In this document: piece by piece, positions 24,376 to 32,902 of the stretch
Position numbering within the stretch: the stretch's first letter is position 1
Layout: the number at the start of each line of letters is the position of its first letter
From: JAITMY01 sp031553765
Lineage (GTDB): Bacteria > Bacteroidota > Bacteroidia > Bacteroidales > UBA932
Assembly: GCA_031553765.1 (NCBI GenBank)
Contig: JAVBKY010000001.1
Location: forward strand, 310,001 to 374,000
DNA: 64,000 nucleotides
Reading direction: 5' to 3'
Program-made: the position numbers and the translations under genes
Notes under the pieces: generated by a model
Databases searched by the model: none
What the model was told of the DNA's origin: nothing
What the model saw: only the letters and a program-made list of their open reading frames with translations

Positions 24376-25917
24376 ATGAAAGTAACGGGAAAAGCAAGGC
24401 GTAGTCTACACATTGCGCTATATGCAGCGGTAGCAATGATGCTATGGGCGGGCGTAGCCCAAGCCCAACATACACAAAATGACTTCGAGGCTTGGCGCAA
24501 GCAATCACAGCAGGAGTTTGAGGCCTATAAGGCAAAAAGTGAGCAGGAGTTTCGTGACTTTCGCGAAAAGGCCAACGCCGAATTTGCAGAGTACATGCGC
24601 AAGTCATGGGAGGAGTTTAGCTCCCTTCAGGGAACTCCCGCGCCCAAACCCGCTGAGCTACCCAAACCGCCAACAGCCACGCCCGAAAAAAAGCCCACTG
24701 CTGACCCGCTACCCGTGGTAATAGTTACGCCCCCACCCGCGCCTGCACCGCAACCGCAACCCGTAGCACCCGTTCCCCGAGCTACACCTGAAGCGCCTAA
24801 AACACCCGTAACTGACAAGGCTGCGTTTTCGTTTCTTTTCTACAACACGGAGTGCAAGGTAAGCTTGGATAATACGCAACGATTCTCGCTGCCCGACGCC
24901 TCGGAGCAAAGCGTTGCACAAGCATGGAAAACCTTGTCGGGTAAGCGCTACGACAGCCTTATAGGCGACTGCATTGCCCTACGCGACCAGCTGTGCCTAA
25001 GCGATTGGGGCTACCTGCTGCTGCTCAAAACCATGTCGGAAAAGTTTTTAGGAAAAGACAGCAACGAATCGGTGCTACTACAAATGTTTGTTCTCACGCA
25101 ATCGGGCTACAAGGTACGCATTGCGCGCGCAGGCAATAGCCTTGCCATGCTCGTACCATTTAAGGAAACCATTTACGAGTACTCCTTTTTGAAGATTGAC
25201 GATGTAAAATACTATGTGACCAACAAGGAGCTAAAGGGACAATCATTTTACGTTTACAACCAAGAGTTTCCAAAGGAGCAATACTTTTCATGGCAAACCA
25301 CGCTGCCCAAACTGGCCGTGAAGCTGAATTCTCCCAAAAGTTTTAGCGCCAAACGCTACCCTGAAATCAGCGCGACGGTGCAAACCAACCAAAACCTGAT
25401 AGATTTTTACAATAGCTACCCCCTATCCTCCGAGTGGAGGTGGTACGCGCAGGCCGGCTTGAGCGAAGGCATAAAGCAAACGCTTTACCCCGCGCTGCAG
25501 CGCGCTATGGCAGGAAAAAGCAAGGTGCAGGGCGCGGAAATGCTGCTCAACTTTTGCCAAACTACCTTTGACTACAAAATGGATTTTGAACAGTTTGGCC
25601 ATGAGCGGCCCTTTTTTGCCGATGAGAATTTCTTTTTCCCCTACAACAACTGCAAGCACCGCGCCGTGCTGTACGCCATACTGGTTAAAGACCTGCTAAG
25701 GCTGGATGTGGTGCTGCTGCACTACTCGGGCCGCTCGCAACCCGACGGCGTAGGCCACCTGACAACAGCCGTGCACTTTGCCGAGGACGTAAAAGGTGAT
25801 TACTTTACCATTGAGGGCAAAAAGTTTGTAGTATGCGACCCCACCTACATTGGCGCCGGCATTGGCATGAGCATGGATAGCTACAAGCAGGCTAAGGCAG
25901 AGGTGGTACGGCTGTAG
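24376..25917 (+). CDS. exported transglutaminase-like protein with repeat linker
   Basis: A 513-residue exported protein. A signal peptide (ends GVAQAQ, about residue 31) is followed by a helical run with repeated QEFEAYKAK / EFRDFREKAN / EFAEYMRK units (about 35-80) and a Pro-rich spacer (about 85-140). The C-terminal ~400 residues include a plausible transglutaminase or papain-like Cys-His-Asp set: NNCKHRAVLYAIL, then GHLTTAVHF, then VVCDPTYIGAGIG. A catalytic role is inferred. It converges on the PEGA/SUMF operon, a neighbourhood of exported proteins. Confidence 0.6.
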   Translation: MKVTGKARRSLHIALYAAVAMMLWAGVAQAQHTQNDFEAWRKQSQQEFEAYKAKSEQEFRDFREKANAEFAEYMRKSWEEFSSLQGTPAPKPAELPKPPTATPEKKPTADPLPVVIVTPPPAPAPQPQPVAPVPRATPEAPKTPVTDKAAFSFLFYNTECKVSLDNTQRFSLPDASEQSVAQAWKTLSGKRYDSLIGDCIALRDQLCLSDWGYLLLLKTMSEKFLGKDSNESVLLQMFVLTQSGYKVRIARAGNSLAMLVPFKETIYEYSFLKIDDVKYYVTNKELKGQSFYVYNQEFPKEQYFSWQTTLPKLAVKLNSPKSFSAKRYPEISATVQTNQNLIDFYNSYPLSSEWRWYAQAGLSEGIKQTLYPALQRAMAGKSKVQGAEMLLNFCQTTFDYKMDFEQFGHERPFFADENFFFPYNNCKHRAVLYAILVKDLLRLDVVLLHYSGRSQPDGVGHLTTAVHFAEDVKGDYFTIEGKKFVVCDPTYIGAGIGMSMDSYKQAKAEVVRL

Positions 25918-25994
25918 AAGTACTTGTGCTTGGAGAGGCGTGTTCGCCCGCTTCCCTTTTTCGCTTACATGGAGGTATAGAACCGCGTAAGTTG

Positions 25995-27581
25995 CTAAAG
26001 GGGGAGCACCAGGCGCAAGCCTATATTGCAGATACTGTTGCCGGGTGAGGCGCCGCGGCGAGCAGAGACGCGACAAGCGTGCGCACCGCCGGACCAGCCA
26101 CCGCCACGATACACGCGGAACCAACCTGATGCGTCACCCGTGGGGTTACTCTGAGGGTTGCTGCCGTAGCCACCATACCAGTCGCTACACCACTCCCATA
26201 CATTGCCGCTCATATCATAAATATCCAGCTCGTTGGGCTGCTTGCTACCTACCTCATGGGTACGGCTGCCGCTGTTAGTCGTATACCACGCCACCTCACC
26301 AGGGGTATGGCTGCCGGAGTACTTGTAGCCTCGGCTTTGTGCGCCACCACTGGCAGCGTACTCCCACTCCGCCTCGGTGGGTAGCCTAAACTGCTTTCCC
26401 GTAAGGCTGTTGAGTCGGCTGATAAAAGTTTGGCAGGAAGCCCAACTTACCTGCTCTACCGGCAGGTTGTCGCCTTGCCTGTAGCTGGGGTTGTCGCCCA
26501 TGACCGCGTACCACAGCGCTTGTGTCACCTCAAACTTACCTATGTGGTAACCAGAAAGCGTGACGCTGTGGGAGGGAGATTCCAAACCATGGCAATCGCT
26601 GCCCTGCTCAGCGGTACAGCCCATGGTAAACGTGCCACCGGCTACATATATCATGTCAAAGGTTACACCGCCGGCGGTAATGCTTTGGTTGCTAGCCGTG
26701 CTCGTGGTGGAGAGCGTAATATCGGCAAAGTTGGGCTTCAGCGTAACGGGCAGCCGGGTGGTTTCGCCATCAGCAACGGTGGCCGCTTGCTCGTAAGGCA
26801 GATACCGGCTTTTGGCCACGCGCACGCGGTATGTGCCACTCTTCAGCTTATCAAGGGTAAGCGGAGTTTTTCCGCGCCACTCACCGTCAACAAATACATC
26901 GGCATCCGACTCGGGCATGGAGGTAATGCTTAGCATGCCAAACATGGGCTTGAGCTGCGCATCAACCAAAGCACCCCGCTCGGCAGTAATGGTCACTACT
27001 CCGCTCATGGGGTGGTGCATAGGAGCTTCCACCACGTAGCGGTGCTTGCCGTAGGTAAGTGATTTAGTAAATCGCTTACCGTTAATAAATTTCGTATCAG
27101 AATCGTCAATTTTTACCGTAGCCCCATCAGTGGCGCAGGTAATTACCAGGTACTGCAGGGCGGCACCCTCCTCCACTATGGTATGTACCTTAGCCGCTTT
27201 AAGCTTCATAATGTAAACAGTAGCCTCCTTGAGCGGCTCGCCAAAAGGGTAACTTCTAATAATGCCGAGATGCTCATGCTTGATGGTAATACGTCGCGCC
27301 CCTGCCGGAAGGTATAACCAAATTTCGCCCTTCTTTTGCTCGGTACGTTCCACACCTACCATACCTGCATCAAAGGAAAGGTCTTTGAGAGGCGAGCTTG
27401 TTTCTATTTTTACAAGGGCGCACATCCTATTGTTTTTATCCTTTAGCCTGTTGGTTGCTCGCACAGTTTGATCATTTTCTGCTGCGTAAAAACTTTCAAC
27501 CACAAAATTACTACTCTGCGCAAAGGTAAACAAGGTACAGTGCAGCAGGAGTATTAGCACAGGAAGTAACTTTTTTGCCAT
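25995..27581 (-). CDS. PEGA and SUMF (formylglycine-enzyme-like) domain protein
   Basis: An exported protein of 528 residues. Signal peptide 1-21. Residues ~22-300 hold a conserved N-terminal domain and PEGA-type repeats (ADVFVDGEWRGKTPLTLDKL, near 225-245) that form small surface beta domains. Residues ~305-528 are a SUMF/FGE fold (FTMGCTAEQGSD, FRLPTEAEWEYAA, YDMSGNVWEWCSDWYGG, RVYRGGGW). At the FGE active site only the second Cys is kept (...AHACRV); the first is Gly, so sulfatase-activating activity is unlikely. The first ~290 residues are paralogous to the protein encoded at 31053-32900. Last gene of a five-gene operon. Confidence 0.8.
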   Translation of the reverse strand: MAKKLLPVLILLLHCTLFTFAQSSNFVVESFYAAENDQTVRATNRLKDKNNRMCALVKIETSSPLKDLSFDAGMVGVERTEQKKGEIWLYLPAGARRITIKHEHLGIIRSYPFGEPLKEATVYIMKLKAAKVHTIVEEGAALQYLVITCATDGATVKIDDSDTKFINGKRFTKSLTYGKHRYVVEAPMHHPMSGVVTITAERGALVDAQLKPMFGMLSITSMPESDADVFVDGEWRGKTPLTLDKLKSGTYRVRVAKSRYLPYEQAATVADGETTRLPVTLKPNFADITLSTTSTASNQSITAGGVTFDMIYVAGGTFTMGCTAEQGSDCHGLESPSHSVTLSGYHIGKFEVTQALWYAVMGDNPSYRQGDNLPVEQVSWASCQTFISRLNSLTGKQFRLPTEAEWEYAASGGAQSRGYKYSGSHTPGEVAWYTTNSGSRTHEVGSKQPNELDIYDMSGNVWEWCSDWYGGYGSNPQSNPTGDASGWFRVYRGGGWSGGAHACRVSARRGASPGNSICNIGLRLVLPL

Positions 27582-27589
27582 TTAGAAAC

Positions 27590-29146
27590 TTATTTTGCGC
27601 GCTTATTTTTGTTTGTAATCAACGTGGCCTTAGGTGCCTTTGCTCTACCCTCTTGGGTATTACCCGGCAGCACAGCTTGTGCCTGCACCATCATGCTTTG
27701 AGCCGAATTTGTATTAAAATTTCTTCTGCTAATAACACCACCGTTTACTCCACTGCTACTAAATCCCAAGGTAAATATCATGCAGCTATTACTCCATCCG
27801 CTCCACGTTAAATTCACGTCATTTTGCGTATCAATATTCTTAGACTGCTTATAATCATCATAACACTTAGAAGCCCAGTAAATATTTGGGAGGGCCAAAT
27901 CATCGGTTGTAAGGTTCAAATACCCATTACATACGTAGGATGAGCAGTAGCTATTTTTTATTATTGAGTAAGTAATTGTGCTTCCTGATACGCTATGAAC
28001 CGTTACGGCGGCCAGCGGCTGATTTAAAGATGATTTTGTAGTAATTACCACCTTTGTAAGCGCACCCCGCCTGCCATTTGCGTCAAATGAAACAACACAA
28101 ACGGTATACTTGGTATTCTCGCTCAGGCTATAGGAGTACCCTTTATGATCATCCTCCATATTCATAGCAACGCCATTGGCTTTCAAATCACTCACTATGG
28201 CATTATCACCACTTGGAAGGTCATTATCTTTATAGTGACTCCAGTAGTAGGTTTTTACATTAGCCGAGGGGGAAAAGTAGTAGTATATACCATCGCTTAT
28301 GGCTATATAATCTTGAATGCTGACCTCTGATGATGGCTGGTCAAGCGCTAAGCGCAAGCCTCCAAGGTTACCGCTATTGTCGGGTGGGGCGATACCGCGG
28401 TAGGAAACACGACAATAGGTAGCATCGCCATCCCAGTTACCGCCACGAACCACGCGGTACGTTCCCGATGTTGGGCCTGTAGGATCACTCTGCGCGCTGC
28501 TGCCGTAGGCACCATACCAATCGCTGCACCACTCCCACACGTTGCCACTCATATCGTAAATACCCAACTCGTTGGGATGCTTGCCTCCCACCTCATGGGA
28601 ACGAGTATCACTACTTCCGGTGTACCATGCCACATTTTCAACAATATTGCTACCTGCATACTTATAACCACGGCTACTGCCACCACCACGAGCAGCATAC
28701 TCCCACTGCGCCTCGGTGGGTAAGCTAAACCGCCTACCGGTAAGCGAGTTGAGTTGATTCACAAATGTCTGACAATCATTCCAACTCACCCGCTCTACCG
28801 GCAAGTTATTACCCTGCATGTAGCTGGGGTTGCTACCCATTACTGCACGCCACAGCGCCTGTGTTACTTCAAACTTACCTATGTAGTAGTCGGAAAGGGT
28901 GACCGGGTGGGAAGGGCTTTCATCGCTTTCGCAGTCGCTACCCTGCTCACCGGAACAGCCCATGGTAAAGGTACCACCCTGCACGTACACCATGTCAAAA
29001 GTCACACCGTTAACGGTTATGCTTTGTTTGGTATCCTCCGACAGGTCCACGAAGTTTGGCTTTGGTGGTAATGGATCTTTTTCACAGGAGACAATGCACA
29101 AAGCTGTAAAAACAGTGATTGCCAGATATGCTACTATATTTTTCAT
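27590..29146 (-). CDS. SUMF-like lipoprotein with shared C-terminal module
   Basis: A 518-residue lipoprotein (Cys near residue 21 in TALCIVSCEKD). A SUMF domain at about 40-270 (FTMGCSGEQGSDCESDESPS, NVWEWCSDWYGAYG, RVVRGGNWDGDATYCRV) is followed by a ~235-residue module (VSIQDYIAISDGIYYYFSPS..., KCYDDYKQSKNIDTQ) that also occurs in the next protein upstream. As in the neighbour, the first FGE catalytic Cys is absent, so it is probably a binding or structural SUMF fold. Nine bases separate it from the PEGA-SUMF gene. Confidence 0.75.
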   Translation of the reverse strand: MKNIVAYLAITVFTALCIVSCEKDPLPPKPNFVDLSEDTKQSITVNGVTFDMVYVQGGTFTMGCSGEQGSDCESDESPSHPVTLSDYYIGKFEVTQALWRAVMGSNPSYMQGNNLPVERVSWNDCQTFVNQLNSLTGRRFSLPTEAQWEYAARGGGSSRGYKYAGSNIVENVAWYTGSSDTRSHEVGGKHPNELGIYDMSGNVWEWCSDWYGAYGSSAQSDPTGPTSGTYRVVRGGNWDGDATYCRVSYRGIAPPDNSGNLGGLRLALDQPSSEVSIQDYIAISDGIYYYFSPSANVKTYYWSHYKDNDLPSGDNAIVSDLKANGVAMNMEDDHKGYSYSLSENTKYTVCVVSFDANGRRGALTKVVITTKSSLNQPLAAVTVHSVSGSTITYSIIKNSYCSSYVCNGYLNLTTDDLALPNIYWASKCYDDYKQSKNIDTQNDVNLTWSGWSNSCMIFTLGFSSSGVNGGVISRRNFNTNSAQSMMVQAQAVLPGNTQEGRAKAPKATLITNKNKRAK

Positions 29147-29310
29147 TGCTTAATATGTATATACAAGTTCTACCTCTTCAATAACGGAATATACAGCAAA
29201 GGATAAATACATTTTTAATAACTACATGCCTACCTACAAAACAATTTTCCCACTCTTACTTTTTGTTTTTTTGAGCGTAAATTAGTCTATAAAAAACAAA
29301 TCATTAACCT

Positions 29311-30984
29311 TTAATTCTTCGGCGTATAGAGGAGAACAGAGGAGGTATAGGTGACACCGACCGAATTCACTGCAAACGCACGAACATAAAAGAGAGCGTC
29401 CGCACGTAGCCCCGTGATGGTACTTGAGAAAGTTCCATTTCCGGATCCAACAACTACGTAATCACTATTACCAATCTCTGGAGACACTCTGGTTTGACTC
29501 CAACAAAATCCCCGAGATGTAACGACACTACCGCCATTACTAGATATGTTCGCACTTAGAGTAAGAGAAGTGTTAGAGATTGACGTGAATTCTTTAGATG
29601 TACAAGTAACTCCAGAGGAAGCAAAAACTGCATATGTAGGCTGAAAATACGTAGCAAAAGAAGCTGTACCGGTATAGCTGATACCGGCTGCATTGGTGGC
29701 GTAAGCCCTAACATAGTAGGTAGTACCGGAGGTAAGACCTGTTATGGTCGTGGAGAAAGAACCCGTTCCGAGGCCCAACGAAACTTTACTATTGCTAATG
29801 GTTGGATTAGTGGTGGTACTCCAACAAAAACCGCGCTCGGTAACTTCACTACCTCCATTATCGGATATAGTTGCACTTACAGCCAAGGAGGTGTAGGATT
29901 GAGAAGTGCTGGTAACTCCAGAGGAAGCAAAAACTGCCAACGCAGAAGATTCTGTATTTGTGTTAAAGAATTGCTTGCTAATAACACCACTGTTTACTCC
30001 ACTACTACTAAATCCAAGGGTGTAAACCACGCAGCTATTACTAAATCCACCATTCCATGTTACATTTGTATAATTCTGAGTATGAATATTTTTAGACAAC
30101 TTATAATCATCGTAACACTTAGCAGCCCAATAGATATCCGGGCGACTTAAATGATCATCCGGAAGGTTTATATTACCTCTAAGTACGTAGGATGAACAGT
30201 AGCCATTCTTTACTGTTGAGCAAGTAATTGAAGATCCTGATATACTATTGACAGCTATGGTGATCAACGGCTGATTGGTAGAGGGCTTTGTATAAATTTC
30301 CTTCTTTACAAGCACACCTTGCTTGTTGCTTGCATCAAATGAAACCACGCAAGCTGTATACTTGGTGTTTACCTTCAAATTATAGGAGTATCCTTCATTA
30401 CCACCATCTATCTTCATCTTCATCTCCAGCCCATTGCTCTTCAAATCGCTCACTATGGCATCATCGCTGCTTGGGAGTTTATCGTCTGCATAAGTACGAA
30501 AATAGTAGTTTTTCACGTTAGCCGAAGGCGAAAAGTAGTAGTATATGCCATCGCTTATGGCCAGGTAGTCATGAATGCTTACTTCGGCTGATGACAGCGT
30601 GGTAAACGATTTTACTTCCGACCTCTGGCTTGAGGGGCCGTTAATATACTCATAGTAATAGTAGTAGGTGGTATTGGGAATTAAGTCTGTTATATGAGCA
30701 CTAAAATTTCCGAGACCATAGTTAGCATTATTTAGAACTGAGGCATTATAAATTGCCGCGTCTACCATATCACCGCCGGAGCCCACATGCACTTTCACAT
30801 CTTGTACTCCATGAGGATATGCAAAAATCACATCAACATCCACCGTAGTTGCACCCACCGAAAAATTCTCCTCTCTTATATTAACCGAGAAAGCCGAATC
30901 ACTTGATAGAAATGGATCCTCCTTACATGCGGAAAGGCACAAAACTGTAAAAACAGTGATTACCAGATGTACTATTGTTTTCAT
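29311..30984 (-). CDS. lipoprotein with FnIII-like repeats and module shared with neighbour
   Basis: 557 residues with a lipoprotein signal (Cys near 20, CLSACKED). An N-terminal FnIII-like unit (about 30-130) is followed by the same ~225-residue module as in the 518-residue neighbour (VSIHDYLAISDGIYYYFSPS..., KCYDDYKLSKNIHTQ). Two C-terminal repeats are of the common Bacteroidetes type RGFCWSTTTNPTIS...TTYYVRAYATNAAG. The domain layout suggests surface exposure and adhesion or structure, without evident enzyme motifs. The gap to the next gene, 29147-29310, is AT-rich and shows nothing else. Confidence 0.7.
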   Translation of the reverse strand: MKTIVHLVITVFTVLCLSACKEDPFLSSDSAFSVNIREENFSVGATTVDVDVIFAYPHGVQDVKVHVGSGGDMVDAAIYNASVLNNANYGLGNFSAHITDLIPNTTYYYYYEYINGPSSQRSEVKSFTTLSSAEVSIHDYLAISDGIYYYFSPSANVKNYYFRTYADDKLPSSDDAIVSDLKSNGLEMKMKIDGGNEGYSYNLKVNTKYTACVVSFDASNKQGVLVKKEIYTKPSTNQPLITIAVNSISGSSITCSTVKNGYCSSYVLRGNINLPDDHLSRPDIYWAAKCYDDYKLSKNIHTQNYTNVTWNGGFSNSCVVYTLGFSSSGVNSGVISKQFFNTNTESSALAVFASSGVTSTSQSYTSLAVSATISDNGGSEVTERGFCWSTTTNPTISNSKVSLGLGTGSFSTTITGLTSGTTYYVRAYATNAAGISYTGTASFATYFQPTYAVFASSGVTCTSKEFTSISNTSLTLSANISSNGGSVVTSRGFCWSQTRVSPEIGNSDYVVVGSGNGTFSSTITGLRADALFYVRAFAVNSVGVTYTSSVLLYTPKN

Positions 30985-31052
30985 AGGCTAGTAACGATAT
31001 GAGTTGCTACCTCTTCCTGTTAGGCTTCGAAAATCTTTGCTCTCTACTTAAA

Positions 31053-32900
31053 TTAAAAGGCGTAACCAACGCAAAACTTTAGCTCCCAGCGTTCAAAATT
31101 GGTAGTCACAATACCTGTAGAAAGAATAAAACCATTAAAATCAAACAAAAAACCACCCTCTACATCCACGCCCGCTTTAGAATAATGCTTCTGCTGAACC
31201 CATACGCCATCGGTGGTTTCCCAAAACAGCGCACGATAACCATATCCGGCACCGGCGTAAAAAGCAAAAGGGCGAGCCACTTTACCAATAAAACCTATCG
31301 TGGCAGAGATTCTGGTAGTGGAGGTATTGCCCGAGTAAAAAGGATAATAGCCATCAACTTCTCCATCATAATCGCCCACATAATCCGTTCCCATCCCCTC
31401 GAAGTTAAAGTTGCTCATAAAAGACGCGTACCAGCCCACCCGTTTGAATCCACCAATAGTAAGTCCATAAGCCATTTGTGGCTCCGGTGACCATGAGAAA
31501 TTAGCGCTAAGAAATGTTTTTTTAGGATAGGCAGCACCACGAGAACTTGCAACAGAACTTTTACCTGATGTATAGCCGATATTTGTGCTACCTGCAGAGG
31601 TGTACGCGTTATACGTGGGCGTTTTAACCTCCGGGCTCAACGTTTGTTTTACCGGAATAATTTTTCCCTCAACCACCTCAACATCTACCTTTAGCGACTT
31701 ATAGCCCTTGGCACGGAACTCCACAACGTGCTTACCCACAAGGATACGATTAAGCATGGAGGGGGTAGTATGCTGCTGCTTTACGCCATCTATATAAACG
31801 TCAGCCTCCACATCGCCCGTTTCCACGTCAAGTGTGCCGTGGATGGGAGTAGCAGCTCTTAAGGCTATATTTTGAGCCTGACCTGCTTTTACCTCAACGC
31901 TTTCTACCGTAGAGCGATGCGCTGCCTTTCGCAGCTCCACCTTATACGCACCGGGCGTTAGCCGCCCCTGCCAGCGGTTAGCACCCTTAAGCTCGTCGTT
32001 CACATAAATATCACCACCATCAGCGGCGGTGAGCGTAATATCGGCAAAGTTGGGCTTCAGCGTAATGGGTAGCTGGGTGGTTTCGCCATCAACAACTACT
32101 ACATTCTGATCATGAGACAGGTACAGCATTTTAGTAATGCGCAGCTTGTGCTCGCCGCTCTTGAGTTTTTCAAGAGTAAGCGGCGTTTTTCCACGTCGTT
32201 CGCCATCAAGGAACACGTCAGCATCCTGTTCCGGGGCAGTGGTTATGTTCAGCGTACCAAACATGGGCTTGAGCTGTACATCAACCGGGGCAGCCTTTTC
32301 GGCCGTAATGCTCACCACACCGCTCATGGGGTGGTACATGGGAGCTTCCACTACGTAGCGGTGCTTACCGTAGCTAAGCGACTTGCGCAGCTGCCCTTTG
32401 TTTAGTGGCTCGGGTTCCGCATCGTCAATTTTTACAGTAGCACCATCTACCGCACACCTGATTACAAAGTACTGCAGCGCCACGTTCTCCTCCACCACGG
32501 TGCGCACGTTACCCGTTTTAAGCTTCATAATATAAACGGTTGCTTCCTTGAGCGACTCGCCAAAAGGATAGTTTCTAATGATACCGAGGTGCTCATGCTT
32601 GATGGTTATGCGCTGCGCCCCCACCGGAAGGTACACCCAAATTTCACCCGTTTTTTGCTCGGTATGTACTACCCCTGCCATTCCTCCATCAAAGAAAAAG
32701 TCCTTGAGAGGTAAAGTAGTTTCTACCTTTACCAAGGCACAAATCTTGTTATTCTGATCCCTTTGCTTATTGGTTACCCGCGCGGTTTGATCATTTTCAT
32801 CCACAACAAAACTCTCAACTCCAAAGTTGCTATTCTGCGCAAGGGTAAGCAAGGCGCAGTGCAGCAGGAGCAACAAAATAGGAAGTAGTTTCTTTGCCAT
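31053..32900 (-). CDS. PEGA-repeat protein with C-terminal beta-barrel-like domain
   Basis: A 615-residue exported protein with signal peptide MAKKLLPILLLLLHCALLTLA. The first ~290 residues are paralogous to the PEGA-SUMF protein. Then come three or four PEGA units (ADVFLDGERRGKTPLTLEKL, GGDIYVNDELKGANRWQGRL, ADVYIDGVKQQHTTPSM). The last ~150 residues are alternating aromatic strands (GYTSGKSSVAS..., FYAGAGYGYRALFWE, WELKFCVGYAF) ending in Phe, typical of a small outer-membrane barrel. It likely anchors the locus products in the outer membrane. Confidence 0.75.
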   Translation of the reverse strand: MAKKLLPILLLLLHCALLTLAQNSNFGVESFVVDENDQTARVTNKQRDQNNKICALVKVETTLPLKDFFFDGGMAGVVHTEQKTGEIWVYLPVGAQRITIKHEHLGIIRNYPFGESLKEATVYIMKLKTGNVRTVVEENVALQYFVIRCAVDGATVKIDDAEPEPLNKGQLRKSLSYGKHRYVVEAPMYHPMSGVVSITAEKAAPVDVQLKPMFGTLNITTAPEQDADVFLDGERRGKTPLTLEKLKSGEHKLRITKMLYLSHDQNVVVVDGETTQLPITLKPNFADITLTAADGGDIYVNDELKGANRWQGRLTPGAYKVELRKAAHRSTVESVEVKAGQAQNIALRAATPIHGTLDVETGDVEADVYIDGVKQQHTTPSMLNRILVGKHVVEFRAKGYKSLKVDVEVVEGKIIPVKQTLSPEVKTPTYNAYTSAGSTNIGYTSGKSSVASSRGAAYPKKTFLSANFSWSPEPQMAYGLTIGGFKRVGWYASFMSNFNFEGMGTDYVGDYDGEVDGYYPFYSGNTSTTRISATIGFIGKVARPFAFYAGAGYGYRALFWETTDGVWVQQKHYSKAGVDVEGGFLFDFNGFILSTGIVTTNFERWELKFCVGYAF

Positions 32901-32902
32901 TT

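Noticed and set aside
25995..29146. diversity-generating retroelement targets
   Set aside because: SUMF/C-type-lectin folds are used by DGRs, but no reverse transcriptase, template repeat or variable repeat is seen in the window.
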